Below, in pieces: positions 9,481-18,288 of a stretch of 64,000 nucleotides of DNA. How positions within the stretch are numbered: the first letter of the stretch is position 1; each line of letters starts with the position of its first letter. The notes below the pieces were generated by a model, which was not told the origin of the DNA, did no database searches, and saw only the letters and a list, made by a program, of their open reading frames with translations. A program made the position numbers and the translations under genes. Origin of the DNA: Prevotella sp. (GTDB taxonomy: Bacteria; Bacteroidota; Bacteroidia; Bacteroidales; Bacteroidaceae); contig JAFZAH010000038.1 of NCBI GenBank assembly GCA_017548275.1, positions 1-64,000 on the forward strand, given 5' to 3'.

Positions 9481-9515
9481 GATTTGAGGTTTGAGATTTG
9501 AGGTTTGAGGTTTAA
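9481..9515. repeat. Five-unit 7-bp repeat array
   Basis: GATTTGA, GGTTTGA, GATTTGA, GGTTTGA and GGTTTAA follow one another without gaps from 9481 to 9515. The array fills nearly all of the spacer between the Maf start codon and the KdsC-like stop codon. A nearly identical array occurs between hisG and hisD. Confidence 0.85.
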
Positions 9516-9518
9516 AAT

Positions 9519-10037
9519 TTACCAACCGAACGCTTCTGCTCCATGGAGCCATTTTCCTTGTGCACGAAGTATTTGCTCTATCACATCACGTGCGCACCCT
9601 TGCCCTCCCTTTCGTCGGCTGACATAGAGAGAGATTTCTTTGATGTCCGGGCAAGCATCAACAGGGCAACACGGGCACCCTACCCTTTTCATCACCTCAT
9701 AATCAGGGATATCATCACCCATATACATCACCTCATCATCGAGTAAGCCGTATTTGCGCAGCACCTCTTCATAGGTTTTAATCTTTATGGCACATTTCAT
9801 GTAAACATCCTCGACACCCAAACGCTCATAGCGCGCCTGTATGCTCGGAGTGTTGCCGCCAGTCATGATGATGATACGCAAACCTACTTTTTGCGCAAGT
9901 TGGATGGCATACCCGTCTTTGATATTGACCGTGCGCACGGGATCACCATCGAGCGACATTGTCACCGTTTCGCAACTCAGAACGCCATCAATATCAAAAA
10001 TCAACGCGCGTATCTTTTTCAAATCATAATTAATCAT
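9519..10037 (-). CDS. KdsC-like HAD phosphatase
   Basis: A 172-residue haloacid-dehalogenase hydrolase of the C0 type, which lacks a cap domain and normally works as a tetramer. The nucleophile motif is DIDGVLS near residue 15, motif II is the threonine of MTGG near residue 60, and MGDDIPDYEVM supplies the metal-binding acidic residues. KdsC removes phosphate from 3-deoxy-manno-octulosonate 8-phosphate for lipopolysaccharide core synthesis; that substrate is likely but not proven. Its start overlaps the end of the DUF2520 gene by eight bases, so the two are co-transcribed. Confidence 0.88.
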   Translation of the reverse strand: MINYDLKKIRALIFDIDGVLSCETVTMSLDGDPVRTVNIKDGYAIQLAQKVGLRIIIMTGGNTPSIQARYERLGVEDVYMKCAIKIKTYEEVLRKYGLLDDEVMYMGDDIPDYEVMKRVGCPCCPVDACPDIKEISLYVSRRKGGQGCARDVIEQILRAQGKWLHGAEAFGW

Positions 10038-10812
10038 TCTCTTCTATGGTTGTTTGGTGAATACTCTTACTCAATTGCTCGTATATTTGTTTGAGATTAG
10101 AATCATCTGCAAGAAGTTGTGCCTGAGCGTCAATCACGTTCGTATCGTAACGCACAGCCGGTCCTGTTTGCGCCATTCGGGGCGGCAAGTCGTGAACCTT
10201 CGCAGCCGTCTCGTCAATCAACGGCAACAGTACCTGAAAAGGCACATCGCACATTGTCAAAACCTTTTCAGCCAGCGCATAACAATGATTGGTGAAATTA
10301 CATGCAAAGACCGCTGCCAAATGCATGTACTTACGCTGTACAGAGGAAAGGAACCTGACATCATGGCTGACGCTTTCCGCCATCGTTTGTAATGTATGGG
10401 CGGTCTTCTCGTCGCTTGCTTCCAAAAAACACGGGATGACGGAGAAATCCACTTCTCTCGATTTGGAAAACGTCTGCATGGGATAAAAGACACCGTAATG
10501 AACTGCAATGTCTTTGAAACAATCCATCGGCATACTGCCAGCGGTATGCGCGAACACTGCATCCGGATTAACAGCACACACATCTGGCAGCAATTGTCTG
10601 AGCACACTATCCTTCACGGCGATGACATAAACGTCGGCCTGTGGGTTGAGCAGTGACAGATCTACTATCGGCTGACTATTCAGTACTGCAGCCAGCGGTT
10701 CAGCCGACTCATTTGTACGGCTATATACTTGTAATATCTCGTGACCGGCATGAAACAAAGCCTTTCCTAAGTTAGTAGCCAAATTGCCGGCGCCTATAAG
10801 AGTTATTTTCAT
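10030..10812 (-). CDS. Rossmann-fold DUF2520 protein
   Basis: A 260-residue protein with an N-terminal dinucleotide-binding fold (ITLIGAGNLATNLGKAL) and a C-terminal helical DUF2520 domain, the arrangement of an NADP-dependent reductase related to ProC and F420-type enzymes. No substrate is known to me for this family. It overlaps the KdsC-like gene by eight bases, and the order DUF2520, KdsC-like, Maf suggests a stable small operon. Confidence 0.88.
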   Translation of the reverse strand: MKITLIGAGNLATNLGKALFHAGHEILQVYSRTNESAEPLAAVLNSQPIVDLSLLNPQADVYVIAVKDSVLRQLLPDVCAVNPDAVFAHTAGSMPMDCFKDIAVHYGVFYPMQTFSKSREVDFSVIPCFLEASDEKTAHTLQTMAESVSHDVRFLSSVQRKYMHLAAVFACNFTNHCYALAEKVLTMCDVPFQVLLPLIDETAAKVHDLPPRMAQTGPAVRYDTNVIDAQAQLLADDSNLKQIYEQLSKSIHQTTIEEND

Positions 10813-10897
10813 TTTTGAAGAGGTTATGGGAATGATGGGAGTTTAGGGTAAGAATGGGAGATACGGGACATATTAAGATTATTGGGAGAGAAGGATG

Positions 10898-11425
10898 TCA
10901 AATCGGAGAACTGATTATGACATTTTCCCATTTCAATTCATCTTCATTGTGGGGTTCCATCGGTTCCGCAGGAATTCCAAATGCTATGATGCACAACACG
11001 TTATCTTCATCGGGCAAATCGAGTATTCCTCTGACCACTTGTTCCGATTTGGTGCCGTCGGGAAGATAATGTCCCCTGATTTGCACCCAACACGACCCAA
11101 CGCCCAAGTCATGTGCCTGACACTGCATGGCGAAGGCAGCGATAGAGGCATCCTCGACCCAACAGTCATTGTCCTGTGGATTGTCAATCACCACCACCGC
11201 CATGGCGGCATCTCTGACGAATGCGCTACCTCTCTCTTTAGCGTCAGAGAGTTTTTGAAGAGTCATTTCATCGTCAACGACTACAAACCGTGTCGTATGC
11301 CTATTCATCGAAGAGGGAGCAAGAAGGGCCGATTTCAAGATAATTTCGACCGCCTCTGCATCAATCTGTTGTCCATTATAATCTCTGCAACTCCTTCTTG
11401 ACTTAAATAAAGAATCCGTGTTCAT
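10898..11425 (-). CDS. Nitroreductase-family flavoprotein
   Basis: A 175-residue FMN-dependent nitroreductase-fold protein, probably an NAD(P)H oxidoreductase of unknown natural substrate. The N-terminal SRRSCRDYNGQQID is the FMN-phosphate binding signature, APSSMNRHTTRFVVV follows, and GVGSCWVQIRG and the C-terminal IIAFGIP are typical. It is the first gene of the minus-strand run. A TAAGTTTG (11476-11483) upstream on the minus strand could be its promoter, but I see no TTTG at the usual spacing. Confidence 0.88.
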   Translation of the reverse strand: MNTDSLFKSRRSCRDYNGQQIDAEAVEIILKSALLAPSSMNRHTTRFVVVDDEMTLQKLSDAKERGSAFVRDAAMAVVVIDNPQDNDCWVEDASIAAFAMQCQAHDLGVGSCWVQIRGHYLPDGTKSEQVVRGILDLPDEDNVLCIIAFGIPAEPMEPHNEDELKWENVIISSPI

Positions 11426-11505
11426 ATCAAATGACCATAAATGAATGTAACGGGTGCTGTCACTGAATTTTTATGCAAACTTACGTAAAAAAACCGAGAA
11501 AGCGC

Positions 11506-11535
11506 TTTGTTTGAGAAAAAAAATATCTATATTTG
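11506..11535 (+). promoter_or_regulatory. Promoter of GNAT-like gene
   Basis: TTTG (11506-11509), an 18-base spacer and TATATTTG (11528-11535) precede the ATG at 11556 by about 20 bases. Confidence 0.6.
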
Positions 11536-11555
11536 TAGCGAAATAGCGTCATGGC

Positions 11556-12533
11556 ATGTCGCAAGTACAAATCATCACCCGTAGCAGTGACCTCCCTGAC
11601 ATGGAATGCAGGGATTTTTTTCATAGCGTGGAGTTGTTCAAGATTATTGAGCAAACGCCAAGCAGTTACCCCTATATGGTGATAGTGACCGACGAAAGCG
11701 GGCGTATCGAGTCGCATCTTCTTGCCATGATTAACCGCCGCGGTTCATGGATGCCCCCATATCTCTACTCTATTGGGCGTATCTATGGAGAGGGGCAATA
11801 CGAATGTGACAATCATGCCGAGCAGACACATCTTTTTGAACTGATGGTACAGGCTATAACCCGTAAATTCAAGCGCAAGTTATGCCTATACATTGAGTTC
11901 AGTAACATCAGTAAAAAGATGTTTGGCTATAAGGTGTTCAGGAAATTTTCATACTTCCCGATTCGTTGGATGCAGATTGACAACGACCTGCAAAGCATGC
12001 CTCCGATAGAACGTCTGAATGAAAAGATGCGTAATCGTATCAGTAACCTTCAAGAGGCGGGCGTGACCACAGAATCGGTCAATACCCAAGAAGACCTGGA
12101 TGCGTTTTACAAGATATTGAGGAGTTTCTATCGGTTTAAGTTTCAGCGTTTTATTCCTAAGCAAAAGTTTTTTGAAGAACTTCAAAAAGGCGGGGTTCAT
12201 CGTTTATTCATCACCCGTTACAAACAAAAAGTGATAGGCGGTTGCGCTGTGGTATATTCACAAGGTGACGCGTATTTGTGGTATCTTGCCTCAAAACGCA
12301 AATCTTTCCCTTTGCAGCATCCCCACCTGATGACTGTATGGCATGCCCTTCAAGACTCCCATGAGCATGGTTACGGGCATTTGCATTTCATGAATGTCGG
12401 ACTGCCATTCCGCAAAAATCCCCAACGCGAGTTCATTCTCCGTTTCCAAGGAAAACCAGCAAGCACTTACCGTTGGTTCCGCTGTTCATTGCGCGGCATG
12501 AACCGTTTACTCAATTGGATTAACCGCGAATAG
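11556..12533 (+). CDS. GNAT/FemAB-like acyltransferase
   Basis: A 325-residue soluble protein with the two-lobed organisation of FemAB and BioF2-like (CelD) GNAT proteins. The second half carries LFITRYKQKVIGGCAVVYSQGDAYLWYLAS, the usual beta-strand core of the acetyl-transfer fold, followed by HLMTVWHALQDSHEHGYGHLHFMNVG. Acyl or aminoacyl transfer is inferred from the fold; no substrate can be named. It has its own promoter and is followed 54 bases later by the TonB-dependent receptor. Confidence 0.7.
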   Translation: MSQVQIITRSSDLPDMECRDFFHSVELFKIIEQTPSSYPYMVIVTDESGRIESHLLAMINRRGSWMPPYLYSIGRIYGEGQYECDNHAEQTHLFELMVQAITRKFKRKLCLYIEFSNISKKMFGYKVFRKFSYFPIRWMQIDNDLQSMPPIERLNEKMRNRISNLQEAGVTTESVNTQEDLDAFYKILRSFYRFKFQRFIPKQKFFEELQKGGVHRLFITRYKQKVIGGCAVVYSQGDAYLWYLASKRKSFPLQHPHLMTVWHALQDSHEHGYGHLHFMNVGLPFRKNPQREFILRFQGKPASTYRWFRCSLRGMNRLLNWINRE

Positions 12534-12587
12534 CGAGTTTGCCGGTTTCCGACACAATAAAGAAGCCCCAAATCCGTTATTTAAGGG

Positions 12588-14990
12588 ATGAAAACAAAAT
12601 ATTTGTTTACTATTATATCGCTCTTGATACTTCTTCCCTATCAAGCGCGCACACAAACCTTTACTTTGCACGGCAAGGTGATGGACCAGAACATGAGTCC
12701 GATTGAACTGGTGACAGTGGCAGCCACCAGTCAGGGTAAAGTGACTTTTACCGACTTGAAAGGAGAATTCTCGATGACCCTTGCCTCAGCAGACAGTGTA
12801 CCCATCCGTTTCTCCATGATTGGCTATAAAACGAAATACCGTGTACTGCATCGCCCGAAAGGTAAGCAGACCCTTCAGATACAACTCTATGAGGCAGAAG
12901 AAGAGATGGCAGAGGTGACCGTAGTGGGAGAACGTCGCCAAACAGGCCAAAACCAAGAGTTAAAAATAGAAGACGCCAAGACTTCGCCCTCCGCCTCGGG
13001 CAATGCCATCGAAGAATTAATCCAGTCGCAGGCCGGAGTGAGCAGCCACGATGAGATGTCATCACAATACAATGTGCGTGGCGGCAGTTTTGACGAGAAT
13101 AGCGCTTATATAAATAATGTAGAGATTTTCCGTCCTTTTTTGGTACGCAGCGGCCAACAGGAAGGCCTCTCAATTATCAACCCAGACATGGTGGACCGCA
13201 TCAGTTTCTCTACCGGCGGTTTCGAAGCGAAATATGGCGACAAGATGTCATCTGCGCTTGACATCACTTACAAGCGACTAGAACCCAAAGGCAGTCGTAA
13301 ATCCGTATTCGAGGGCAGCATCAACGCCAGTATGCTGGGTGGTGGTGTATATCTGGGACTGGGCACGAAGACCCTGTCATGGCTGAACAGCGTCAGATAC
13401 AAGACCAACCGTTATTTATTAGGGTCGCTTGAAACCAAAGGCGAATACAACCCCAATTTCCTGGACTATCAGACGTACTTGAGTTACCGTCCGAACAAAC
13501 GTTGGACCATCGACCTCATCGGAAACATCAGTGAGAACCATTACAATTTCACGCCAGAAGACCGTGAGACCAAATTCGGAACGATGGAGAACGTGAAATC
13601 ATTCCGCGTGTATTTCGACGGGCACGAGAAAGATATCTTCCGCACCTTTTTCGGCACGTTAAGCATCACGCGTCATCTAACGGACAACACTTCCATTTCT
13701 TTGATTGGTTCAGCCTATTACACCAAGGAACAAGAACGCTACGACATCCAAGGGCAATATTGGTTGACCCAGACCGAAACGAGCGAGCAATTAGGCGTTG
13801 GCAGTTACATGGAGCATACGCGCAACTATTTGGAAGCGAATGTGGAAACCATCAAACTGCTCCTTAACCACAAGATTAACCGGCATCAGATACAAGCGGG
13901 AATCTCTTATAAGTTTGAACGTATCACCGAAAACAGCCGCGAGTATGAGATGCGCGACTCTGCAGGTTATACAGTCCCACATACGGGAACAGACCTGAAT
14001 ATGATTTATACATTGAGTGCTCGCAATGAATTGAAAGCCAACCGTTTCGAGGCATATCTGCAAGACACGTACAAGTTCTCCAGCCCTGGCGAGCATGCGT
14101 TCTTCACATTGAACTACGGTGTCCGTTTCTCACATTGGAATTACAACCGTGAGAGTATCGTCAGTCCCCGTGCCTCTCTGAGTATAGTTCCCGCGTTCAA
14201 CAACGACATCACATTCCGCCTCGCCGCCGGTCTGTATTATCAAGCACCGTTCTTCAAAGAATTGCGTGACACCGCAACCGTAGCAGGCATCACCTACGCC
14301 ACCCTGAATGACAAAATTAAGAGTCAACGCTCGATTCATTTTATCGGAGCATTCGACTATCGTTTCAAGATGGCACAGCGTTCGTTCAAATTCTCGGCCG
14401 AGGCTTATTATAAAATTCTCTCCAATCTTGTCCCCTACAGCGTGAACAATGTGAAAGTGGTGTACTATGGTCATAATGAGGCATCTGGCCACGCCATGGG
14501 CTTAGACATGAAACTGTATGGAGAGTTCGTTCCCGGTACCGATTCATGGCTCAGTTTCTCACTGATGAACACCAGCATGAAACTGCACGGCAAAAGCATA
14601 CCTCTTCCTACCGATCAGCGATACTGCGTCAATCTGTTTTTCACCGATTATTTCCCCGGCACCGAGCGTTGGAAGATGTCGTTAAAACTCATCTTTGCAG
14701 ATGGTCTTCCCTTCTCCACCCCACATAAAGGGCTGGAGAACAATACTTTCCGCGCGCCCGCCTACAAGCGTGCCGACATCGGTATGAGTTACCGTATATT
14801 AGACAATGATAATCGCGAGAAAAAGATACTCTTTAAAAACATCTGGCTCGGTGTTGACTGCCTTAACTTGTTCGGCATCAACAACGTGAACAGTTATTAT
14901 TGGATAACAGATGTCAGCAATCAGCAATACGCTGTGCCCAATTATTTGACAGGAAGACAAATCAATGCGCGTTTGCTGATAGAGTTTTAA
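12588..14990 (+). CDS. TonB-dependent receptor with N-terminal carboxypeptidase-regulatory-like domain
   Basis: An 800-residue outer-membrane receptor. After a signal peptide (MKTKYLFTIISLLILLPYQARTQ) comes a CarboxypepD_reg-like beta-sandwich (about residues 24-105), then a plug domain containing QAGVSSHDEMSSQYNVRGG, and a long beta-barrel ending in an aromatic residue (LLIEF), the usual outer-membrane assembly signal. It is shorter than SusC proteins and has no SusD partner beside it, so it is more likely a receptor for a metal complex, cofactor or peptide than a glycan importer. The ligand is unknown. It precedes the methylmalonyl-CoA cluster, which has its own promoter. Confidence 0.9.
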   Translation: MKTKYLFTIISLLILLPYQARTQTFTLHGKVMDQNMSPIELVTVAATSQGKVTFTDLKGEFSMTLASADSVPIRFSMIGYKTKYRVLHRPKGKQTLQIQLYEAEEEMAEVTVVGERRQTGQNQELKIEDAKTSPSASGNAIEELIQSQAGVSSHDEMSSQYNVRGGSFDENSAYINNVEIFRPFLVRSGQQEGLSIINPDMVDRISFSTGGFEAKYGDKMSSALDITYKRLEPKGSRKSVFEGSINASMLGGGVYLGLGTKTLSWLNSVRYKTNRYLLGSLETKGEYNPNFLDYQTYLSYRPNKRWTIDLIGNISENHYNFTPEDRETKFGTMENVKSFRVYFDGHEKDIFRTFFGTLSITRHLTDNTSISLIGSAYYTKEQERYDIQGQYWLTQTETSEQLGVGSYMEHTRNYLEANVETIKLLLNHKINRHQIQAGISYKFERITENSREYEMRDSAGYTVPHTGTDLNMIYTLSARNELKANRFEAYLQDTYKFSSPGEHAFFTLNYGVRFSHWNYNRESIVSPRASLSIVPAFNNDITFRLAAGLYYQAPFFKELRDTATVAGITYATLNDKIKSQRSIHFIGAFDYRFKMAQRSFKFSAEAYYKILSNLVPYSVNNVKVVYYGHNEASGHAMGLDMKLYGEFVPGTDSWLSFSLMNTSMKLHGKSIPLPTDQRYCVNLFFTDYFPGTERWKMSLKLIFADGLPFSTPHKGLENNTFRAPAYKRADIGMSYRILDNDNREKKILFKNIWLGVDCLNLFGINNVNSYYWITDVSNQQYAVPNYLTGRQINARLLIEF

Positions 14991-15103
14991 TCTTTTCTGA
15001 AAGTTCAAGCAGTTAAGTATATTAAAGAAGTCAAAGGACAATTATCTTTTTGGCTCCTTAAACCATTGTTTTATAAAAAAATAACAATTATTTCCGCGTA
15101 AAA

Positions 15104-15137
15104 TGTGACTGTATATCAATAGAAATGATTAACTTTG
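15104..15137 (+). promoter_or_regulatory. Promoter of methylmalonyl-CoA cluster
   Basis: TAACTTTG (15130-15137) lies 33 bases upstream of the mce start codon. The upstream element is poor (TGTG at 15104-15107, spacing 22). The TAACTTTG core is strong enough to make this the likely start of the four-gene transcript. Confidence 0.55.
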
Positions 15138-15169
15138 CACATTGTTAATCATCAGTCAATTTTTACATT

Positions 15170-15574
15170 ATGAAAATTTCACACATTGAACATTTAGGTA
15201 TTGCAGTCCAGAGCATTGAAGAGGCTCTCCCCTACTTCAAAGAAGTATTAGGACTGGAGTGTTATGCAGTAGAAGAAGTTGCAGACCAGAAGGTGAAAAC
15301 CGCCTTCCTGAAGTGTGGTGAAGTGAAGTTGGAACTTCTTGAGCCGACATCACCCGAGAGCACCATTCAGAAGTGGCTAGACAAAGGCAACAAGGGCGTT
15401 CACCATGTGGCATTCTGCATTGAAGACGGTGTAGCCAACGCTTTGGCAGAGTGCGACGGCAAGGGCATCCGCCTGATAGACAAGGCTCCGCGCAAAGGTG
15501 CAGAGAATCTGAATATCGCCTTCCTGCATCCGAAATCGACCTGCGGCATCCTGACTGAACTTTGTGAACACTAA
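15170..15574 (+). CDS. mce: Methylmalonyl-CoA epimerase
   Basis: This vicinal-oxygen-chelate enzyme interconverts the R and S forms of methylmalonyl-CoA, joining methylmalonyl-CoA mutase to the decarboxylase or carboxylase. Metal-binding His (IEHLGIAV), Glu (KLELLEP) and His (VHHVAFCIED) positions are visible, and the length (134) is standard. It is first in the cluster mce-mmdA-small subunit-biotin carrier, which supports a role in the succinate-propionate pathway. Confidence 0.95.
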   Translation: MKISHIEHLGIAVQSIEEALPYFKEVLGLECYAVEEVADQKVKTAFLKCGEVKLELLEPTSPESTIQKWLDKGNKGVHHVAFCIEDGVANALAECDGKGIRLIDKAPRKGAENLNIAFLHPKSTCGILTELCEH

Positions 15575-15618
15575 TCACCCTTCAAATTCCCGACAATTAT
15601 CATCAATTTGTTGAAATA

Positions 15619-17184
15619 ATGAGCAAACAATTAGAAAAAATCAAGGAGTTGATCGCCAAGCGCGAAAAGGCTCGTCTTGGTGGTGGCGAGAAAGCCATCG
15701 AAAAACAACATGCGCGCGGTAAATACACCGCCCGCGAGCGTATAGACATGCTTCTCGATGAAGGAAGTTTTGAAGAATTCGACATGTTCAAACTCCACCG
15801 TTGCACCAACTTCGGCATGGAGAAGAAACAATTCCTTGGCGACGGTGTGGTAGCCGGTTCCGGTACCATTGACGGTCGTCTGGTATATATCTTCGCGCAA
15901 GATTTCACGGTGAACGGCGGCTCATTGTCAGAGACCATGGCCGAGAAGATATGCAAGGTGATGGATATGGGTATGAAGATGGGTGCTCCCGTCATCGGTA
16001 TCAATGACTCCGGTGGCGCACGTATTCAGGAAGGCATCAACGCCCTGGGCGGTTATGCGGAAATCTTCGAGCGCAATATCCTTGCCTCAGGCGTTATACC
16101 CCAAATTTCCGGTATTTTCGGCCCCTGTGCCGGTGGTGCAGTCTATTCTCCCGCACTGACCGACTTCACGCTGATGATGGAGAACACTTCGTACATGTTC
16201 CTCACCGGTCCGAAAGTGGTGAAAACCGTTACAGGCGAGGATATCGACCAAGAGCATCTTGGCGGCGCCAGCGTTCATGCCACGAAGAGCGGTGTAACTC
16301 ACTTTACCGCTTCCACTGAAGAAGAGGCATTGGAGATGATTAAGACCCTGTTGAGTTACATCCCCTCCAACAACATGGAAGAGGCACCCCGTAAGGCTTG
16401 TGACGACCCCATTGACCGCATGGAAGACAGTCTGAACGAGATACTGCCCGATGACCCCAACAAGGCATACGACATGTACAAAGTCATCTCCGCTATCACA
16501 GACAACGGCGAGTTCTTCGAGGTTCAGCCTAAGTTTGCGAAGAACATCATCGTGGGCTTTGCACGTTTCAACGGCCAGAGTGTGGGTATCGTGGCCAACC
16601 AGCCCTCATGCTATGCCGGTGTGCTCGACGTAAACGCCAGCCGTAAGGGTGCTCGTTTCGTTCGTTTCTGCGACGCATTCAATATCCCCATCGTGAGTCT
16701 CGTCGATGTTCCCGGATTCCTGCCTGGTACCGGTCAGGAGTACAATGCCGTGATTCTGCACGGTGCCCAGTTGCTCTATGCATACGGAGAGGCCACCGTT
16801 CCTAAGGTGACCATCACACTCCGCAAGAGTTATGGCGGCAGCCATATCGTGATGGGTTGTAAACAACTGCATACCGATTTGAACTACGCTTGGCCGAATG
16901 CTGAGATTGCCGTGATGGGCGCTTCCGGTGCCGTGGCCGTTCTCTATGCGAAAGAGGCTAAAGCGAAGAAAGACGCCGGTGAAGACGCCAAGGCATTCAT
17001 TGCTGAGAAGGAAGAAGAGTACAGCGACCTGTTTGCCAATCCTTATCAGGCAGCCAAGTACGGTTACATCGATGATGTGATTGAACCTCGCAACACCCGT
17101 TTCCGCATCTGCCGAGCATTGGCACAATTAGCCACCAAGCGTGACTCTCTGCCTGCCAAGAAACACGGTAATATTCCCATGTAA
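15619..17184 (+). CDS. mmdA: Methylmalonyl-CoA decarboxylase/carboxyltransferase alpha subunit
   Basis: A 521-residue carboxyltransferase with two crotonase-like halves, the family of propionyl-CoA carboxylase beta chain, MmdA and the transcarboxylase 12S subunit. NDSGGARIQEG and GPCAGGAVYSPALTDF belong to the first half, VDVPGFLPGTGQEYN and YGGSHIVMG to the second. In this group it usually removes CO2 from methylmalonyl-CoA onto biotin. The gene lies 44 bases after mce and is followed by the small subunit and the biotin carrier. Which partner receives the carboxyl group cannot be decided here because no beta-subunit gene is adjacent. Confidence 0.93.
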   Translation: MSKQLEKIKELIAKREKARLGGGEKAIEKQHARGKYTARERIDMLLDEGSFEEFDMFKLHRCTNFGMEKKQFLGDGVVAGSGTIDGRLVYIFAQDFTVNGGSLSETMAEKICKVMDMGMKMGAPVIGINDSGGARIQEGINALGGYAEIFERNILASGVIPQISGIFGPCAGGAVYSPALTDFTLMMENTSYMFLTGPKVVKTVTGEDIDQEHLGGASVHATKSGVTHFTASTEEEALEMIKTLLSYIPSNNMEEAPRKACDDPIDRMEDSLNEILPDDPNKAYDMYKVISAITDNGEFFEVQPKFAKNIIVGFARFNGQSVGIVANQPSCYAGVLDVNASRKGARFVRFCDAFNIPIVSLVDVPGFLPGTGQEYNAVILHGAQLLYAYGEATVPKVTITLRKSYGGSHIVMGCKQLHTDLNYAWPNAEIAVMGASGAVAVLYAKEAKAKKDAGEDAKAFIAEKEEEYSDLFANPYQAAKYGYIDDVIEPRNTRFRICRALAQLATKRDSLPAKKHGNIPM

Positions 17185-17202
17185 TCTAAAACCCGTAGTA
17201 TT

Positions 17203-17358
17203 ATGGCAAATACGAATGAAGTGTATGCTGCCATCGCTATGGCGCTACATGAGTTTAAAGGCAATAATGTGCATGACAAGGAGTCAGGCATCATCACCAT
17301 CCGTCCTCACCACACGGAGTGGAACGGACACTCACTGATGATGACACTTCACCCTTGA
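17203..17358 (+). CDS. 51-residue OadG/MmdD-like small subunit
   Basis: An ATG 18 bases after the mmdA stop opens a 51-codon frame ending in TGA. The peptide has a helix-like EVYAAIAMALHEF, then VHDKESGIITI and a tail with HTEWNGHSLMM. In other Bacteroidetes the same position between mmdA and the biotin carrier holds an OadG-family protein whose C-terminal part looks like this (from memory of the family). The N-terminal membrane helix normal for OadG/MmdD is missing here. It probably assembles the carboxyltransferase with its partners; that role is inferred from position. Confidence 0.72.
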   Translation: MANTNEVYAAIAMALHEFKGNNVHDKESGIITIRPHHTEWNGHSLMMTLHP

Positions 17359-17389
17359 TTGTCCAACCTTAAAATGTATCAACCCAATC

Positions 17390-17818
17390 ATGAAAGAATA
17401 CAAATATACAATCAATGGCAACAAATATGAAGTAGCCATTGGCGATATTGTTGATAATATTGTCACAGTATGTGTTAACGGTGAGGAATACAAGGTAGAA
17501 ATGGAGCCTGAAGCCGAGCCCGAGAAGAAAAAAGTGGTTGTCCGTCCTGTGGCTGAGCAAGCCGCTCCCGCTGAGAGCGGAGTGACCGCAGGTCCGGTGA
17601 ACACGAACAATGCTCTGAAAGCCCCTCTGCCCGGAGTTGTGACCGAAATTAAGGTTGCCGTTGGCGATGAGGTGAAGAAAGGCGACGTGGTCGTTGTATT
17701 GGAAGCCATGAAGATGGCCAACAATCTGGAAGCGGAGAAAGACGGTAAAGTGACCGCCATCTGTGTTCAGACTGGTGCCAGCGTCATGGAAGACACACCG
17801 TTGGTGGTGATAGAATAA
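17390..17818 (+). CDS. Biotin carboxyl carrier protein of methylmalonyl-CoA decarboxylase
   Basis: A 142-residue biotinyl protein. The C-terminal lipoyl/biotinyl domain contains the modified lysine in EAMKMAN, close to residue 107. Before it is an acidic and Ala/Pro/Val-rich hinge. The N-terminal 40 residues form a small separate domain (KEYKYTINGNKYEVAIGDI), as in gamma subunits of sodium-pump decarboxylases. It carries the carboxyl group between the subunits of the complex. It is the last gene before a strong terminator. Confidence 0.92.
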   Translation: MKEYKYTINGNKYEVAIGDIVDNIVTVCVNGEEYKVEMEPEAEPEKKKVVVRPVAEQAAPAESGVTAGPVNTNNALKAPLPGVVTEIKVAVGDEVKKGDVVVVLEAMKMANNLEAEKDGKVTAICVQTGASVMEDTPLVVIE

Positions 17819-17841
17819 TCTACCTTCCATACAAACAAGAA

Positions 17842-17871
17842 CAGAGGCTGCAACGATGGTTGCAGCCTCTG
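17842..17871. terminator. Bidirectional terminator between mmd cluster and panD
   Basis: CAGAGGCTGCAAC and GTTGCAGCCTCTG form a perfect 13-bp stem with a four-base loop, followed by TTTGC. It lies between two convergent transcripts and could end both. Confidence 0.8.
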
Positions 17872-17916
17872 TTTGCTATTATCAAGAGTTAGTCTTACCA
17901 ACGGAGAAAATCAAAA

Positions 17917-18282
17917 TTACTCCATAAAGTATGAATACTCCTCCAAGCGGTTGTTTTTGGGGAAAATGATGGTAGGTTTATAATTTTTAGCCTCCTCAAT
18001 GTCCATCATAGCGTAAGAAATGATAATGATGGTATCACCCACCTCACATTTTCTTGCCGCCGCACCATTAAGGCAAATACAACCAGATCCCCTCTCACCT
18101 TTTATAATATAGGTTTCGAGCCTTTCACCGTTGTTGTTGTTCACAATCTCCACCTTCTCTCCAGCGATCATATTGGCTGCATCCATCAAATCCTCATCGA
18201 TGGTAATGCTACCCATATACTTGAGATTGGCTTCAGTCACTTCCACACAATGGAGTTTAGACTTTAACACTTCTATCATCAT
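17917..18282 (-). CDS. panD: Aspartate 1-decarboxylase
   Basis: PanD makes beta-alanine from aspartate for pantothenate synthesis. The proenzyme cleaves itself between Gly24 and Ser25 (YMGSIT) to make the pyruvoyl cofactor. Lys9 in KSKLH and the later NGAAAR motif are conserved. Choosing the first of two adjacent Met codons keeps the standard Gly24-Ser25 numbering. It follows panC by six bases on the minus strand and is certainly co-transcribed. Confidence 0.96.
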   Translation of the reverse strand: MMIEVLKSKLHCVEVTEANLKYMGSITIDEDLMDAANMIAGEKVEIVNNNNGERLETYIIKGERGSGCICLNGAAARKCEVGDTIIIISYAMMDIEEAKNYKPTIIFPKNNRLEEYSYFME

Positions 18283-18288
18283 GGCTGT

